In this document: positions 34,270 through 43,291 of the stretch, in pieces
Position numbering within the stretch: the first letter of the stretch is position 1
How the letters are laid out: each line of letters starts with the position of its first letter
Source: Actinomadura viridilutea
Lineage (GTDB): Bacteria > Actinomycetota > Actinomycetes > Streptosporangiales > Streptosporangiaceae
Assembly: GCA_003001795.1 (NCBI GenBank)
Contig: PVNI01000013.1
Span: forward strand, 62,001-126,000
Direction of reading: 5' to 3'
DNA: 64,000 bases
Made by a program: the position numbers and the translations under genes
The notes under the pieces: generated by a model
Seen by the model: only the letters and a program-made list of their open reading frames with translations
Told to the model about the DNA's origin: nothing
The model's database searches: none

Positions 34270-35607
34270 ATGCCGTTCGGCATCGCCGCGATGCTGGCGC
34301 GCGGCGCCTCCCGCGCCGAGCGGCGGCGGCGCCGGCTGCTGGCCTGCTGCGCCGCGCTGACCACGTTCCTGATGCTCGGCGCGGTGAACCTGGTGATGAT
34401 CCGGGGCACCGTGCAGACCGACTGGGCCGGGCTGGTCGCCGAGGAGGGGCTGCGGCCGGGCACCGCGCTGGCGCTGGTGCTGCTGGTCATCCCGGTGCTG
34501 GCGCTGGTGCACCAGAGCGGACGGGTCGCGCAGGCCACGCAGGAGCGGCGGCTGGCTGCGCTGCGGCTGGCGGGCGCCACGCCCGGCGACGTCAGGCGGC
34601 TGGCGGCGGTCGAGGCCGTCCGCATCGGCGCGGCGGGGGCGGTCAGCGGGGGCATCGCCTACGTGTGCGCGCAGCGGGCGGCGATGGCCGCGCTCGGGGT
34701 GCACCACACCGGGCGGTACGCGATCGCGCTCTGGGTGGTTCCGTTCGTGCTCGTCCTGGTGGCGGCGGCCGCAGCGGCGGTCAGCCTGCTGGTGTCCCGC
34801 CACGTCGTCACCTCGCCGCTGCACGTCGCCCGGCGCGGCACCCGTCCCCGGCCGCGCCGCGCCGCCCTGATCCCGCTGGCCGCCGGCGTCGCGCTCATGG
34901 TGGTCAGCACGTTCGTCCCGTGGCTGGACCTCGGCCATTCGCTGCTGTTCCTCGGCGCCGCCGCCGCCCTTCTCGGTGTCATGACCGGCTCGAGCCGTCT
35001 GGTTCTCGAGGCGGCCCGCCTGACCGCCCGCCGGGCGCGCACCCCCGAGACACTGCTGGCGGCGCGGGCCCTGGAGGGCGACCCCCGCGCCACGGGCCGC
35101 ACCATGGCGGTCGTCGGCCTGGTGGTCGCCTTCGGCACGGGCGCCGGCGTCATCGAGTGGGACGTGTTCCACAACGCCTCCACGGCGGACGCGCCGATCG
35201 GATCGTTCTGGCTGGTCAGCTTCGGCCTGACCTATGCGGCGCTGCTGTTCGCGCTGCTCGTGGCGGTCACCGCGCTGGTGGTGCACCGGGCCGAGGCGCT
35301 GCTGGAGAACGGCCGTTCCATGGCGGTGCTGGCCGCGTCCGGAGTCCCGATGGCGTCCCTGCGCCGGGCGGCGGCGCGCCAGACCCTCATCGCCGCGACC
35401 CCGGTGTGCGCCGTCGCGGCCCTGGCCACGCTCCTCGGCATGGCGCCGGAGCTCGTCATCGGACCGAGCCCGCTGATGGTCGTCTGGACGGTGGGCCGGG
35501 CCCTGCTCATGGTCGCCCTCGCCGTCGCGGCCGCGGCCGCCGTCACCGCCGCGTCCGGTCGCCTCCTCTCCCGCGCCGCCGCTCCGGAGCATCTGCGCAC
35601 CGAGTGA
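34270..35607 (+). CDS. ABC transporter permease, FtsX/BceB-like
   Basis: A 445-residue membrane protein with about ten helices in two related halves. Each half has the FtsX-like cytosolic loop (QATQERRLAALRLAGATPGD in the first, ENGRSMAVLAASGVPMASLR in the second). This double arrangement is usual for actinomycete PadR-linked exporters. I chose ATG 34270 because GGGAAGGGA lies just before it; a GTG at 34249 overlaps the ATPase stop and would add seven residues. Substrate unknown, probably a peptide antibiotic or lipid-like drug. Confidence 0.92.
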   Translation: MPFGIAAMLARGASRAERRRRRLLACCAALTTFLMLGAVNLVMIRGTVQTDWAGLVAEEGLRPGTALALVLLVIPVLALVHQSGRVAQATQERRLAALRLAGATPGDVRRLAAVEAVRIGAAGAVSGGIAYVCAQRAAMAALGVHHTGRYAIALWVVPFVLVLVAAAAAAVSLLVSRHVVTSPLHVARRGTRPRPRRAALIPLAAGVALMVVSTFVPWLDLGHSLLFLGAAAALLGVMTGSSRLVLEAARLTARRARTPETLLAARALEGDPRATGRTMAVVGLVVAFGTGAGVIEWDVFHNASTADAPIGSFWLVSFGLTYAALLFALLVAVTALVVHRAEALLENGRSMAVLAASGVPMASLRRAAARQTLIAATPVCAVAALATLLGMAPELVIGPSPLMVVWTVGRALLMVALAVAAAAAVTAASGRLLSRAAAPEHLRTE

Positions 35608-35621
35608 CCCGGGCGCGCGTG

Positions 35622-35653
35622 CCGGGCGGATCGCCGCGAGGCGATCCGCCCGG
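35622..35653 (+). terminator. Terminator of the PadR-ABC operon
   Basis: Perfect 14-bp arms (CCGGGCGGATCGCC and complement) around a GCGA tetraloop, 14 bases after the permease stop. No T-tract. Confidence 0.9.
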
Positions 35654-36082
35654 TGCTGCCAGGACCGGCTGATGGACGAGGCTTCCCGGACGCCCCTCCA
35701 GCTTCGAGCGCCCTGGCGTCGGTCCAGGGTGCATGCCCGGGCAGTGCGATGCCGACGTCGATGTGTCGTCCAGGCCGGTCACCGGTCGCCGGGGCGTCCG
35801 GCGCGTGCGTCCTGCAAGCCGGCCTCTAGCAGCGTCGCAGCTCAGCGGGGGTATGGCCGGCCGACACGGGAGGCCCGTCGTCGGCACACCGCGCACCCCG
35901 CTCTTGCGAGCGACGGCCTCCGTCGGCCCGGCCCCGGTCGGCGTACGGCACGTCGCGCTCAAAGCCGGTCTCGGTGCCGAGGCGTTCCAGCACCTGCTGT
36001 CTTCCCCTGGGCAGGCCAGCGTTGCGAAGCTTCACTATCCAGGCCGCCCTGCCTGGCGCTCAGGACGGCGCTGCGCGGGCGG
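35654..36082. other. Intergenic, no recognised gene
   Basis: About 430 bp between the ABC terminator and the 3' end of the next minus-strand gene. Open frames are Arg/Pro-rich shadows. I see no clear element. Confidence 0.45.
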
Positions 36083-36622
36083 CTAGGAGGATTCGATGGC
36101 GGTCGTGGTGAACGTGACGGGCGCGGCCGGGTCGACGTAGTTCTCGAACGGGTCCCACGACCCGGTGGTGGTCTGCTCGCGGAACCAGTAGAAAGCCGGG
36201 GCTTCGAAGCTCGACCCACCAGGCGACGTCGTCACAGCGCCCGAGCTGCCCGCCCGCACCGTGACCACCAGGTCGGGGATGTCGAACTCCACTCCGCCGG
36301 GGAAGGCGCCGTCGGAGCGCACGACCAGATCCGTGCCGTTCCGCTCCACCCAGAACCGAGCGTCGCCGGTGTTCGTCCCGCCTTCCAGCCGGTATGTGAC
36401 GACGGTGCCCGCACCGGTCACCCGATACGCCACTCGCAGATCCGTCAGCTGCTTGTTGAACGCCGCCACGGCGAGGATCGGGGCCGAAGCGAACCGCACG
36501 GTGAACTCCTCGCCGGGTCTGACCGCGTCGGGAGCCGTCACGGTGAAGTCCCGCGAGTAGTTCTCGATCGGGACCCACTCACCGTCGATGCGGGTCCGCG
36601 AGATGTACAGAACGTTCACCAT
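36083..36622 (-). CDS. Protein of unknown function with paired WxPxENY motifs, beta-rich
   Basis: A 179-residue protein starting at ATG 36622 behind GGGGAG. It has no signal peptide or membrane helix. The sequence is rich in Val/Thr/Phe with short alternating strands, like a beta-sandwich. It begins with ISRTRIDGEWVPIENYSRDF and ends with a similar GSWDPFENYVDPAAPVTFTT; a middle part reads YRLEGGTNTGDARFWVERNG. Homologous proteins exist, I believe, as 'hypothetical' in actinomycetes. Function is unknown; a sugar-binding or matrix-like domain is only a guess. Confidence 0.75.
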   Translation of the reverse strand: MVNVLYISRTRIDGEWVPIENYSRDFTVTAPDAVRPGEEFTVRFASAPILAVAAFNKQLTDLRVAYRVTGAGTVVTYRLEGGTNTGDARFWVERNGTDLVVRSDGAFPGGVEFDIPDLVVTVRAGSSGAVTTSPGGSSFEAPAFYWFREQTTTGSWDPFENYVDPAAPVTFTTTAIESS

Positions 36623-37210
36623 CGTGCTCCCCTTGGCGTTTCTCGGTGGACGTCGGGTCACGGCCGACTGGGTGCCGCCGTACTCGCCCGGGCGAAACCA
36701 GCTGGACGAGCGACTCCGGCCGCATGCGGGCATCACCCCCACAGGCGACGCCCGCCGCGGCCCAGCCGGACCGTCTGTGCGACGACGGTCACGGGCTCCG
36801 AGACGCACGGGTCGGTGGACGCCCCCGCAGCCCGCTTCCCAGTCACCTGTCAGCCTGCAACCTCAAGCGCGGTCGAGGTCAACGCCGAACGACGTGCAGA
36901 GCGCGCATGGTCATTGGTGGGTGGGTCAGGCTACGGGGACGGCTCCGGACAGGCGTAGGCGGGCTTCGTCGTAGCGGCGTAGGACCAGGCATGCCACGGC
37001 GTCGTGGGCGCCGAGTGGTGGGGACACCTGGTCGGCGTCTGAGGCCGTCATGCGGTCGTGAAGTGGAGGGGTGCTGCCGTGCGGCGGCATGGGAGCACCT
37101 TCGCTCAGCGCAGAAGGCGCAGTTCGGCGCGGTCGGTGGCCCGGCTAATAGCGGCGCGGACCGCACAGCCCAACAGCGCAACCAACCAGATGAAATGCTC
37201 ACGCCTGGGA
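36623..37210. other. Intergenic, no recognised gene
   Basis: About 590 bp. Frames on both strands are low-complexity and share no family pattern. Ribosome-site-like GGAG sequences are not followed by plausible genes. Confidence 0.45.
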
Positions 37211-37562
37211 ATGGAGCGGTACGGGTCGGGGGAACGGGTCTGGAGCGGCGAACCCAATCCGCAGCTGGTCGCCACCGCCGCCGGCCTTCCGCCCGGTAGG
37301 GGGGCGCTGGACGTCGGCAGCGGTGAGGGCGCCGACTCGATCTGGCTCGCCTCGCGCGGCTGGAAGGTCACCGGGGTCGACGTCGCGCAGGCCGCGCTGG
37401 ACAGGGCCGCCCGGCACGCGGACGAGGCCGGCGTGGACGTCACAGCGGGCCGACGTCACGGCCTGGGAACCCGCACCGGCGCAGTTCGACCTGGGGTCGG
37501 CGCAGTACCTGCGACTGCCCCGGCCCGCGCGCGAGGCGCTGATCCGCCGCTTGGCCACGGCC
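37211..37562 (+). pseudogene. Frameshifted class I SAM methyltransferase relic
   Basis: Starts MERYGSGERVWSGEPNPQLV and shows motif I as ALDVGSGEGADSIWLASRGW and the acidic loop VTGVDVAQAALDRAARHA. Near 37445 the frame shifts; the continuation in another frame is ADVTAWEPAPAQFDLGSAQY and LRLPRPAREALIRRL. The last third of the domain is missing. Without the frameshift it would match thiopurine/tellurite-type methyltransferases. Confidence 0.75.
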
Positions 37563-37650
37563 ACGCGGCCGCGTCGAGCACCTGTGGCTGGCCGGCAACG
37601 CCACCACCCCGACCAGCGCGAAGCGGGCGATATCGGTGATCCAGGCGCGG

Positions 37651-37800
37651 TCGGTGCGGAGGAATCACCATCAGCAGGATCATGCTGAGGAACAGGGCGG
37701 CGACCACGTGGCGGCGCCAGCCGGGGCGGCGCGGGGCGACCTGGCTGAGCAGGGCCGGGGTAATGAAGCGGACGGTGTGGCGCCGGCGGCGCAGCTGCAA
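37651..37800 (-). pseudogene. Relic of a VWA-domain (BatA-like) membrane protein N-terminus
   Basis: Reads RRRHTVRFITPALLSQVAPR, then RPGWRRHVVAALFLSMILLM. This is the segment between the first membrane helices of BatA/VWA proteins (RRRxxVRFxxxxLLxxVAPRRPGWRRH). The von Willebrand A domain itself is missing. The next 200 bp towards uppP contain nothing I recognise. Confidence 0.6.
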
Positions 37801-38007
37801 ACAGCCTGGGCGCCGACGGGACGGGCGGTGATGTCGTACGGGCGTCCCCGTGGCCCGGCGGCACCAGGAGGCCCCGCAGGTCGGCGACCACCAGCGCCCG
37901 TCGCCATCTGCAGCGCCCTCACCACGGCAAGCGCCAGGCAGACGTCCGCGACCGACGCCGGTCGGGCTGCCGGGCTGCCGCCATGCGGCCGGCCCCGACG
38001 TGCGAGA

Positions 38008-38844
38008 TCAGGACGCGGCGACCGCGCCTGTGGCGGCCAGCGTGAGCACGATGACGCCGAGGACCAGCCGGTATCCGACGAAGACGCTGTAGGTGTGCTT
38101 CGCGACGTACTTCAGCAGCCAGGCCACCGCGACGTAGGCCACGGCGAAGCTCACCGCGGTGGCGGTGATGGTCGCGGGCCAGCCGACGCCCTTGGAGATG
38201 GCGTCGAACTCGGTGACGAGCTGGAGCGCACCGGCGGCGGCCAGCGCGGGGACCGACAGGTAGAACGACAGCTTGGTGACCGTGACGCGGTCCAGGCCGC
38301 GCAGCAGCCCGGCGGACATCGTCGCGCCGGACCGGGACACGCCGGGGATCAGCGCCAGGCACTGGACTACCCCGATGATCAGAGTGTCCTTCCAGGTCAC
38401 GTCCTTTTCGATCCTGTCCTGGGCGGCGGTCCGGTCGGCGTAGTACATGACGCCGCTCCACAGGATCAGCGCCGCCCCGACGAACCAGAGGCTGCGCAGC
38501 GTCGTCTCGATCTGGTCCTTGAACAGCAGGCCGACGACGCCGATGGGGATCGTGCCGATGATGACCGCCCACGCCTGGCGGTAGTCCAGGTCGTCGCGGT
38601 ACTCGCGGCGGGCCACGCCGCGCGCCCACGCGGCGATCAGCCGGGCGAAGTCGGCGCGGAAGTACAGCAGGGTCGCCAGGACGGCGCCGACCTGAATGAT
38701 CGCGGTGAACGCGGTGATGTCGGGATCGTCGGGGGAATGTCCGAACACGCTCTCCAGAATCGTCAGGTGTCCGGTGCTGGAGATCGGCAGGAATTCGGTC
38801 AGCCCCTCCACTGCACCGAGGACGACCGCTTCCAGGATGTTCAC
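38008..38844 (-). CDS. uppP: Undecaprenyl-diphosphate phosphatase
   Basis: A 278-residue membrane enzyme that removes one phosphate from undecaprenyl diphosphate, recycling the lipid carrier for peptidoglycan; raised levels give bacitracin resistance. Both active-site motifs are present: EGLTEFLPISSTGHL near residue 14 and PGVSRSGAT near residue 170. Eight helices are predicted. The length is usual. It stands alone, with its promoter in the 380 bp gap before corA. Confidence 0.96.
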   Translation of the reverse strand: MNILEAVVLGAVEGLTEFLPISSTGHLTILESVFGHSPDDPDITAFTAIIQVGAVLATLLYFRADFARLIAAWARGVARREYRDDLDYRQAWAVIIGTIPIGVVGLLFKDQIETTLRSLWFVGAALILWSGVMYYADRTAAQDRIEKDVTWKDTLIIGVVQCLALIPGVSRSGATMSAGLLRGLDRVTVTKLSFYLSVPALAAAGALQLVTEFDAISKGVGWPATITATAVSFAVAYVAVAWLLKYVAKHTYSVFVGYRLVLGVIVLTLAATGAVAAS

Positions 38845-39223
38845 AATGATCCTCGTCTTCGTTCAGCGGTGTACGCCGCGACGCGGGCACGGCCGTCCAC
38901 CGGACCTGGGCGGACGCGCGCTCAGGGGAAAGCGTCGCGCCCCCTGAGGCCCATCTCTGTGGAGCCGGCAGAGACAGTACTGACTTTCGCCGGATGGACG
39001 GACCAATGAATCGCACTAAGCGGGCCCTACTTTAGCCGGGACGCCGAAGGGCCAGGCCGGCGCGTCCGCGAAAGCTTCCGCGAATACGGAATGAACATTT
39101 TCTAAACGATTGCCGCCATTTGTTCACCGAAGGTCATCCAGCCGTACACCCGCGATCGCGCCGCCTCGGGGCCGCTGGACGTCCACCGCCGCGCCTCCCG
39201 GGCGTCTCGGGGACGGGCGGCGG
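38845..39223. other. Intergenic region between uppP and corA
   Basis: About 380 bp containing the uppP upstream region and the corA 3' end. It includes a short palindrome CAGTACTG (about 38975) and two copies of TCCGCGAA near 39070. No gene is seen. Confidence 0.45.
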
Positions 39224-40381
39224 TCACAGCCAGTTGCGGCGTTTGAAGACCAGGTACAGCGTGACGCAGGTGCCGGCCATCAGCGCCAGCGCGAACGGAT
39301 ACCCCAGGATCCAGTGCAGTTCGGGCATGCGGTCGAAGTTCATGCCGTACACGGTCCCGATCAGGGTGGGCGCGAACAGGATCGCCGCCCAGGCGGAGAT
39401 CTTCTTGATCTCCTCGTTCTGGGCGTAGCTGGCCTGGGTCAGATGCTTGATCTCTTCGTTCTGGGCCTGGGAGACCAGGGTGGCGTTGACGGTCAGGATG
39501 TCGGCCAGCATCTGCCGGAACCCGGTCACCCGCTCCACGACCGTGGTGGCGTGGTCGGCCACGTCCCGCAGATACCGCTGCAGCTCCTCGTCCGTGCCGT
39601 ACTTGGCGAACCCGGCCGTCAGCCCCTCCAGCATCCCGAGGAGGGGGTGGGTGGCGCGCTGGAACTCGATCACCTCGCGCGACAGCTCGTAGATGCGGCG
39701 CGACACCGTGGGGTCGCCGCGGAAGACCTCGGTCTCGATCTCGTCGATGTCGTTCTGCAGTCCGGCGACCACGGGCGCGTAGCCGTCCACCACCGCGTCA
39801 AGGATCGCGTACAGCACGGCCTCCGTGCCGCGCCTGAGCAGCTCGGGGTCGGCCTCCAGGCGGCGCCGGACGACGGCCAGGTCGGGCGCCTCGCTGTGGC
39901 GGACCGTCAGGACGAAGTCGCGGCCGACGAACACGTGCAGCTCGCCGAAGTCGACCTCCTCCGCCTCGTCCAGGTACCTGGCCGAGCGCAGGACCGCGAA
40001 CAGGGTGTCCCCGTAGCGCTCCAACTTGGGCCGCTGATGGGCGACGATGGCGTCCTCCAACGCCAGCTCGTGCAGGCCGAACTCCGCCGCCAGCGACCGC
40101 AGCTGCGACTCGGCCGGCCGGTACAGCCCGATCCACGCCATGGCGCCGTCGGTGTCGCGCAGCCTTTTGATCGTGTCGGCCAGGGAAGGGGGAGAGTCGA
40201 CGCGCCGCCCGTCCCGGTAGATGGCGTTGTCGATGACGCGGTTCTCCACCTCGACGCCGGCCGCGTCGCCCCGCGGGTCCATCGACCGCTCCGGCGCCTC
40301 GGCCCGGTCGTCGCCCGCTCCGCGCCCCTGGGCCGGGCCGCGCTTGAGCGGACGCAGCGAACGCAACCTCCGCTCAGCCAT
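39224..40381 (-). CDS. corA: CorA-type Mg2+/Co2+ channel
   Basis: A 385-residue pentameric channel protein. The selectivity motif YGMN is present (GTVYGMNFDRMPELHW) between the two C-terminal helices, and the basic end KRRN follows. The cytosolic funnel is complete. Just before helix 1 the sequence AQNEEIK occurs twice ten residues apart, a small internal duplication in the long stalk helix. ATG 40381 follows GGAGG by six bases. It has a polar N-terminal extension of ~40 residues. No operon partner. Confidence 0.95.
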   Translation of the reverse strand: MAERRLRSLRPLKRGPAQGRGAGDDRAEAPERSMDPRGDAAGVEVENRVIDNAIYRDGRRVDSPPSLADTIKRLRDTDGAMAWIGLYRPAESQLRSLAAEFGLHELALEDAIVAHQRPKLERYGDTLFAVLRSARYLDEAEEVDFGELHVFVGRDFVLTVRHSEAPDLAVVRRRLEADPELLRRGTEAVLYAILDAVVDGYAPVVAGLQNDIDEIETEVFRGDPTVSRRIYELSREVIEFQRATHPLLGMLEGLTAGFAKYGTDEELQRYLRDVADHATTVVERVTGFRQMLADILTVNATLVSQAQNEEIKHLTQASYAQNEEIKKISAWAAILFAPTLIGTVYGMNFDRMPELHWILGYPFALALMAGTCVTLYLVFKRRNWL

Positions 40382-40589
40382 CTCAGACCTCCACACCTGC
40401 GCTGGAGAGGCGCACGAACGCCCGTCCACGGGCGTCGACGAATGAGCTCTTCCTGGCGCCCGTGATCGGCAGGCGTCCGATGGACGCCCGGCCTGTCGCC
40501 AAGCCTTCCCGTTTCGAGGCGTTCAACCGTCTTTGCCGCCCGCAATCCCGGCTCCCCCGCCGTCCGCAGCTGATCGGCGTGCGGGCGGC

Positions 40590-40994
40590 TCAGCCGGACG
40601 GCGGGCTGAGGCGGACGGCGAGGAGCTTCGGATGCGTCACCGTCACCGTCGCCGTCGGGTGGCGTATGAGGTGCAGGGGGTCGATCGCCGGGACGGGGGT
40701 GCGGAATCGGATGCACACGCCCCCGTCGCGGTTCGTGGCGAAGGTGATGCCGCGGTCCGCGAGCGACAGGTGGGCGGGGCCGGCGGTTTTCAGGAAGGCG
40801 TAGGGGCCGGTGACCTCCTCCGCGTCCGCGACGTTGTCCAAGGGCGTCACCAGGCGCCACGGCCCGAACCGGATGCCCAGGTGGCGGTCCGTGACGACGA
40901 CGCATGCGGACGCGGGGGTGACCCCGAACGGCAATGCCGCCAGCCGGTATGCGGGGGAGAAGCGGAAGGTGTACGTCTGACGTTCTGCTGCCAT
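40590..40994 (-). CDS. Hypothetical protein linked to DUF1990 genes
   Basis: A 134-residue soluble protein, probably all-beta (PH-like guess), with the segment LGIRFGPWRLVTPLDNVADA resembling bacterial PH-type membrane-lipid domains. The ATG at 40994 shares its A with the TGA of the upstream DUF1990 gene, so translation is coupled. It is the last gene of the three-gene cluster. No enzyme motif can be seen. Confidence 0.8.
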   Translation of the reverse strand: MAAERQTYTFRFSPAYRLAALPFGVTPASACVVVTDRHLGIRFGPWRLVTPLDNVADAEEVTGPYAFLKTAGPAHLSLADRGITFATNRDGGVCIRFRTPVPAIDPLHLIRHPTATVTVTHPKLLAVRLSPPSG

Positions 40995-41656
40995 CACTCC
41001 GCTCCCTTTCCGGCCGCGCGCCGCCGCTCGGCCAACGCGGCGGTGGTCAGCTGCTCCATGCGTCGGCACGCGCGCCTGTGGTACCTGACCTGCATGACGC
41101 GGCCGAACAGCGTGAACCCGAGGCGCACGACCGGGTTCGCGATCGGCGCGGCCTGCGAATAGGCGTGGACGCGGAATTCGACCTCGCCCGTGTCCAGCCA
41201 CTTGCGCACCTGGTGGTCCATCTGGCCGCGTTCGAGGTGCCCTTCGAGCGTCCGGTAGTTCCACCCCCACACCCTGGCGCGGCGTCCGTCCTCTTCGACG
41301 ACGCCGTCGATGACCTCGCCGACCCGCACCCCAAGGGGGAACCGCAACCCGTAGAACCGGGCGTCGAGCAGCATGTCGCGGCCCGGCTCCGGGCGGCCCG
41401 CCCCGCAGACGCGCCGGATGATCGCCGGATCGGCGAACTGGTAGTCCCGGACGAGACGGCGGGCGATCGCCCAGCTTCCGTCGGGCAGCGGCGGGCCCGG
41501 CGGCTCCGCGGGCAGCGGCTGCCGGTAGTCGTCGACGCGCCAGCCGGCGTCCCCGGTCTTCTCGGGCGGCCTGGCCGGATCGAAGTTGAGCGTCCGGTGC
41601 CGCAGTTCGGCGTGCAGCCGCCGCAAGCGCCGCTCCTCTCTCGTGTTCTCGCTCAT
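40994..41656 (-). CDS. DUF1990 family protein
   Basis: A 220-residue protein with the DUF1990 core RVWGWNYRTLEGHLERGQMD and WLDTGEVEFRVHAYS. No catalytic residues are established for the family. It is the second gene of an operon: the large two-domain DUF1990 protein ends 22 bases upstream, and the next gene overlaps by one base. Start ATG 41656. Confidence 0.9.
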   Translation of the reverse strand: MSENTREERRLRRLHAELRHRTLNFDPARPPEKTGDAGWRVDDYRQPLPAEPPGPPLPDGSWAIARRLVRDYQFADPAIIRRVCGAGRPEPGRDMLLDARFYGLRFPLGVRVGEVIDGVVEEDGRRARVWGWNYRTLEGHLERGQMDHQVRKWLDTGEVEFRVHAYSQAAPIANPVVRLGFTLFGRVMQVRYHRRACRRMEQLTTAALAERRRAAGKGAE

Positions 41657-41678
41657 GGCCTGACGGTGTGCGGGACGC

Positions 41679-43112
41679 TCAGAGCCTGACGGCGTCGGCG
41701 GGGCCGACGGCCTCTTGGACGGCGGTGTAGGTCGCTCCCCGGATCCGCTGCAGCGGCCCGGCGGGCGGCAGGCCCGGAATCGGGTGCCGGGCGGGGTTGA
41801 AGCGGGTCGGCGCGCTGTCGTCGCTGCGCGCCGGGCCGGTGAGGACGAGGCCGCCGAACCGTTCCCACGACCCGAACTCGGTGGCCAAGACCAGGTCCAG
41901 CAGCAGGGGCCGTTCGTCGACGGCGCGGGCGAGGGCCGCGTGGTCGGCCGGGACGGTCCGGGTGGGCCGCGCGACCGCGCCGAGGAAGAGGCGCCGCCCG
42001 TCGACCGCGTACGGCAGCAGGGAACCGTAGAACGCGGGCACCCATCTCCACCTGGGGCGCAGCAGGTGGCGGCCCAGCAGGCCCTGCCCGGTGCTGGCCA
42101 GCAGCAGTTCCGCGACGCACGCCTCCTCCGCGCGGTCGTCTGCGGGCTGCTCCCACCGCAGCGCCAGCCCCAGCACGTCCGGCAGCGGCGGAGGCAGCCC
42201 CGCCGCCCGCGACAGCCGCGCCATGCCGCGCAGCTCGGCCGTGTCGTCCAGGAACGGGACGCCCCACAGCCGGGACGTCCCGTGCAGGTGCAAGGTGGCG
42301 TCGAAGACCAGCCCTCTGGGGTGCAGCGGCCGTCCCCCGCGCAGCCGCGCCGCCAAGGCGAACATCCGCGCGGACACCGCGGAGGCGGCGCGGGTCAAAG
42401 GCAGCACGCCGCCCGTGCCGCCCGCGTCCTCGGCCCGCTCGGTGTGGACGACCACGTCGCCCGCCATCCGCCCGCCGGACAGGTCGGCGACGCGGGAGCA
42501 GAAGTGCGTCCACATATGCAGCTGCATCTCTTTGGCGACGCGCAGCCTGTCGTACAGCACGTCCGCCAGGCGGTCACCGCTCCGCGCCCACGACTCGATC
42601 GTGAACATGACGTCGCCGCGCGGGGTGTCCTCCGCCCGGAACTCGATCTCCCCGGCTTCGATGTGCCCTTCCAGGGTCGCGAGGCGGAACGACAGCGGAT
42701 CGCGTTCCACCACGCGCACCGGGCAGTTCCACGGGCCGGGCATGTGGACGTCGTACTCGTCTCCGACCTCCAGGCACCCGGCGGATCCCGACGTCTTGTC
42801 GAAGACCGCGAACTCCACCGGTGACGCCGCGTTGAGGTCGTCGCACAGACGGCCCATCAGCTGCTCGGCGCTCAGGCGGCTGTCGGAGATCCGCATCATG
42901 TAGCGCCGATGGAACGCGGGCCCGGCGCCGTGCCGCGGATGCTGCAGCCGGTCCCCCTCGCGCTCCGGAATCCGGTCGATCTCGGCGACCGCGCTCGTGC
43001 GGAGCCGGTGCCGCGGTACGCCCCGGGATCCGCGAAGCCACCGCCACACGGCGAGCGGAACCCCCGCCGGCCACCGCACCATGCGCACACGCCGCCGCCA
43101 CTGAAGTCGCAC
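41679..43112 (-). CDS. DUF1990-like protein fused to a catalase/phosphodiesterase-like domain
   Basis: A 477-residue protein. The first ~70 residues are basic with one hydrophobic stretch (WPAGVPLAVWRWL). Residues ~70-220 are DUF1990-like (MPGPWNCPVRVVERDPLSFR, LEGHIEAGEIEFRAE, SWARSGDRLADVLYDRLRVA). The C-terminal half (~255-477) resembles proteins named 'phosphodiesterase' that look like degenerate catalases (PLHPRGLVFDATLHLHG, GMARLSRAAGLPPPLPDVLG). Start is GTG 43112; an ATG at 42900 would remove the basic end, but homologues I recall keep it. First gene of the three-gene cluster. Confidence 0.82.
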   Translation of the reverse strand: MRLQWRRRVRMVRWPAGVPLAVWRWLRGSRGVPRHRLRTSAVAEIDRIPEREGDRLQHPRHGAGPAFHRRYMMRISDSRLSAEQLMGRLCDDLNAASPVEFAVFDKTSGSAGCLEVGDEYDVHMPGPWNCPVRVVERDPLSFRLATLEGHIEAGEIEFRAEDTPRGDVMFTIESWARSGDRLADVLYDRLRVAKEMQLHMWTHFCSRVADLSGGRMAGDVVVHTERAEDAGGTGGVLPLTRAASAVSARMFALAARLRGGRPLHPRGLVFDATLHLHGTSRLWGVPFLDDTAELRGMARLSRAAGLPPPLPDVLGLALRWEQPADDRAEEACVAELLLASTGQGLLGRHLLRPRWRWVPAFYGSLLPYAVDGRRLFLGAVARPTRTVPADHAALARAVDERPLLLDLVLATEFGSWERFGGLVLTGPARSDDSAPTRFNPARHPIPGLPPAGPLQRIRGATYTAVQEAVGPADAVRL

Positions 43113-43291
43113 GGCGCCCCCCGATGATCGTTCCGTGTCGCCGCGTCCCGCCCGGGCCGCGGCTGCCGTGCTCCGTCATGAGTACCCCCGGCCGCCACCC
43201 CCAACCCGGCGCCGCGCCTCTGACCAGGACAGGCGGCCGGCTCCGATGCCGTATGCAGGCGCCCAACCGCCGCCCTGGCGGGCGCCGGCCG

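Noticed and set aside
39500..39560. Possible frameshift or duplication error in corA (AQNEEIK twice)
   Set aside because: The frame stays open and both copies fit the long stalk helix, so it is a small natural repeat rather than an error.
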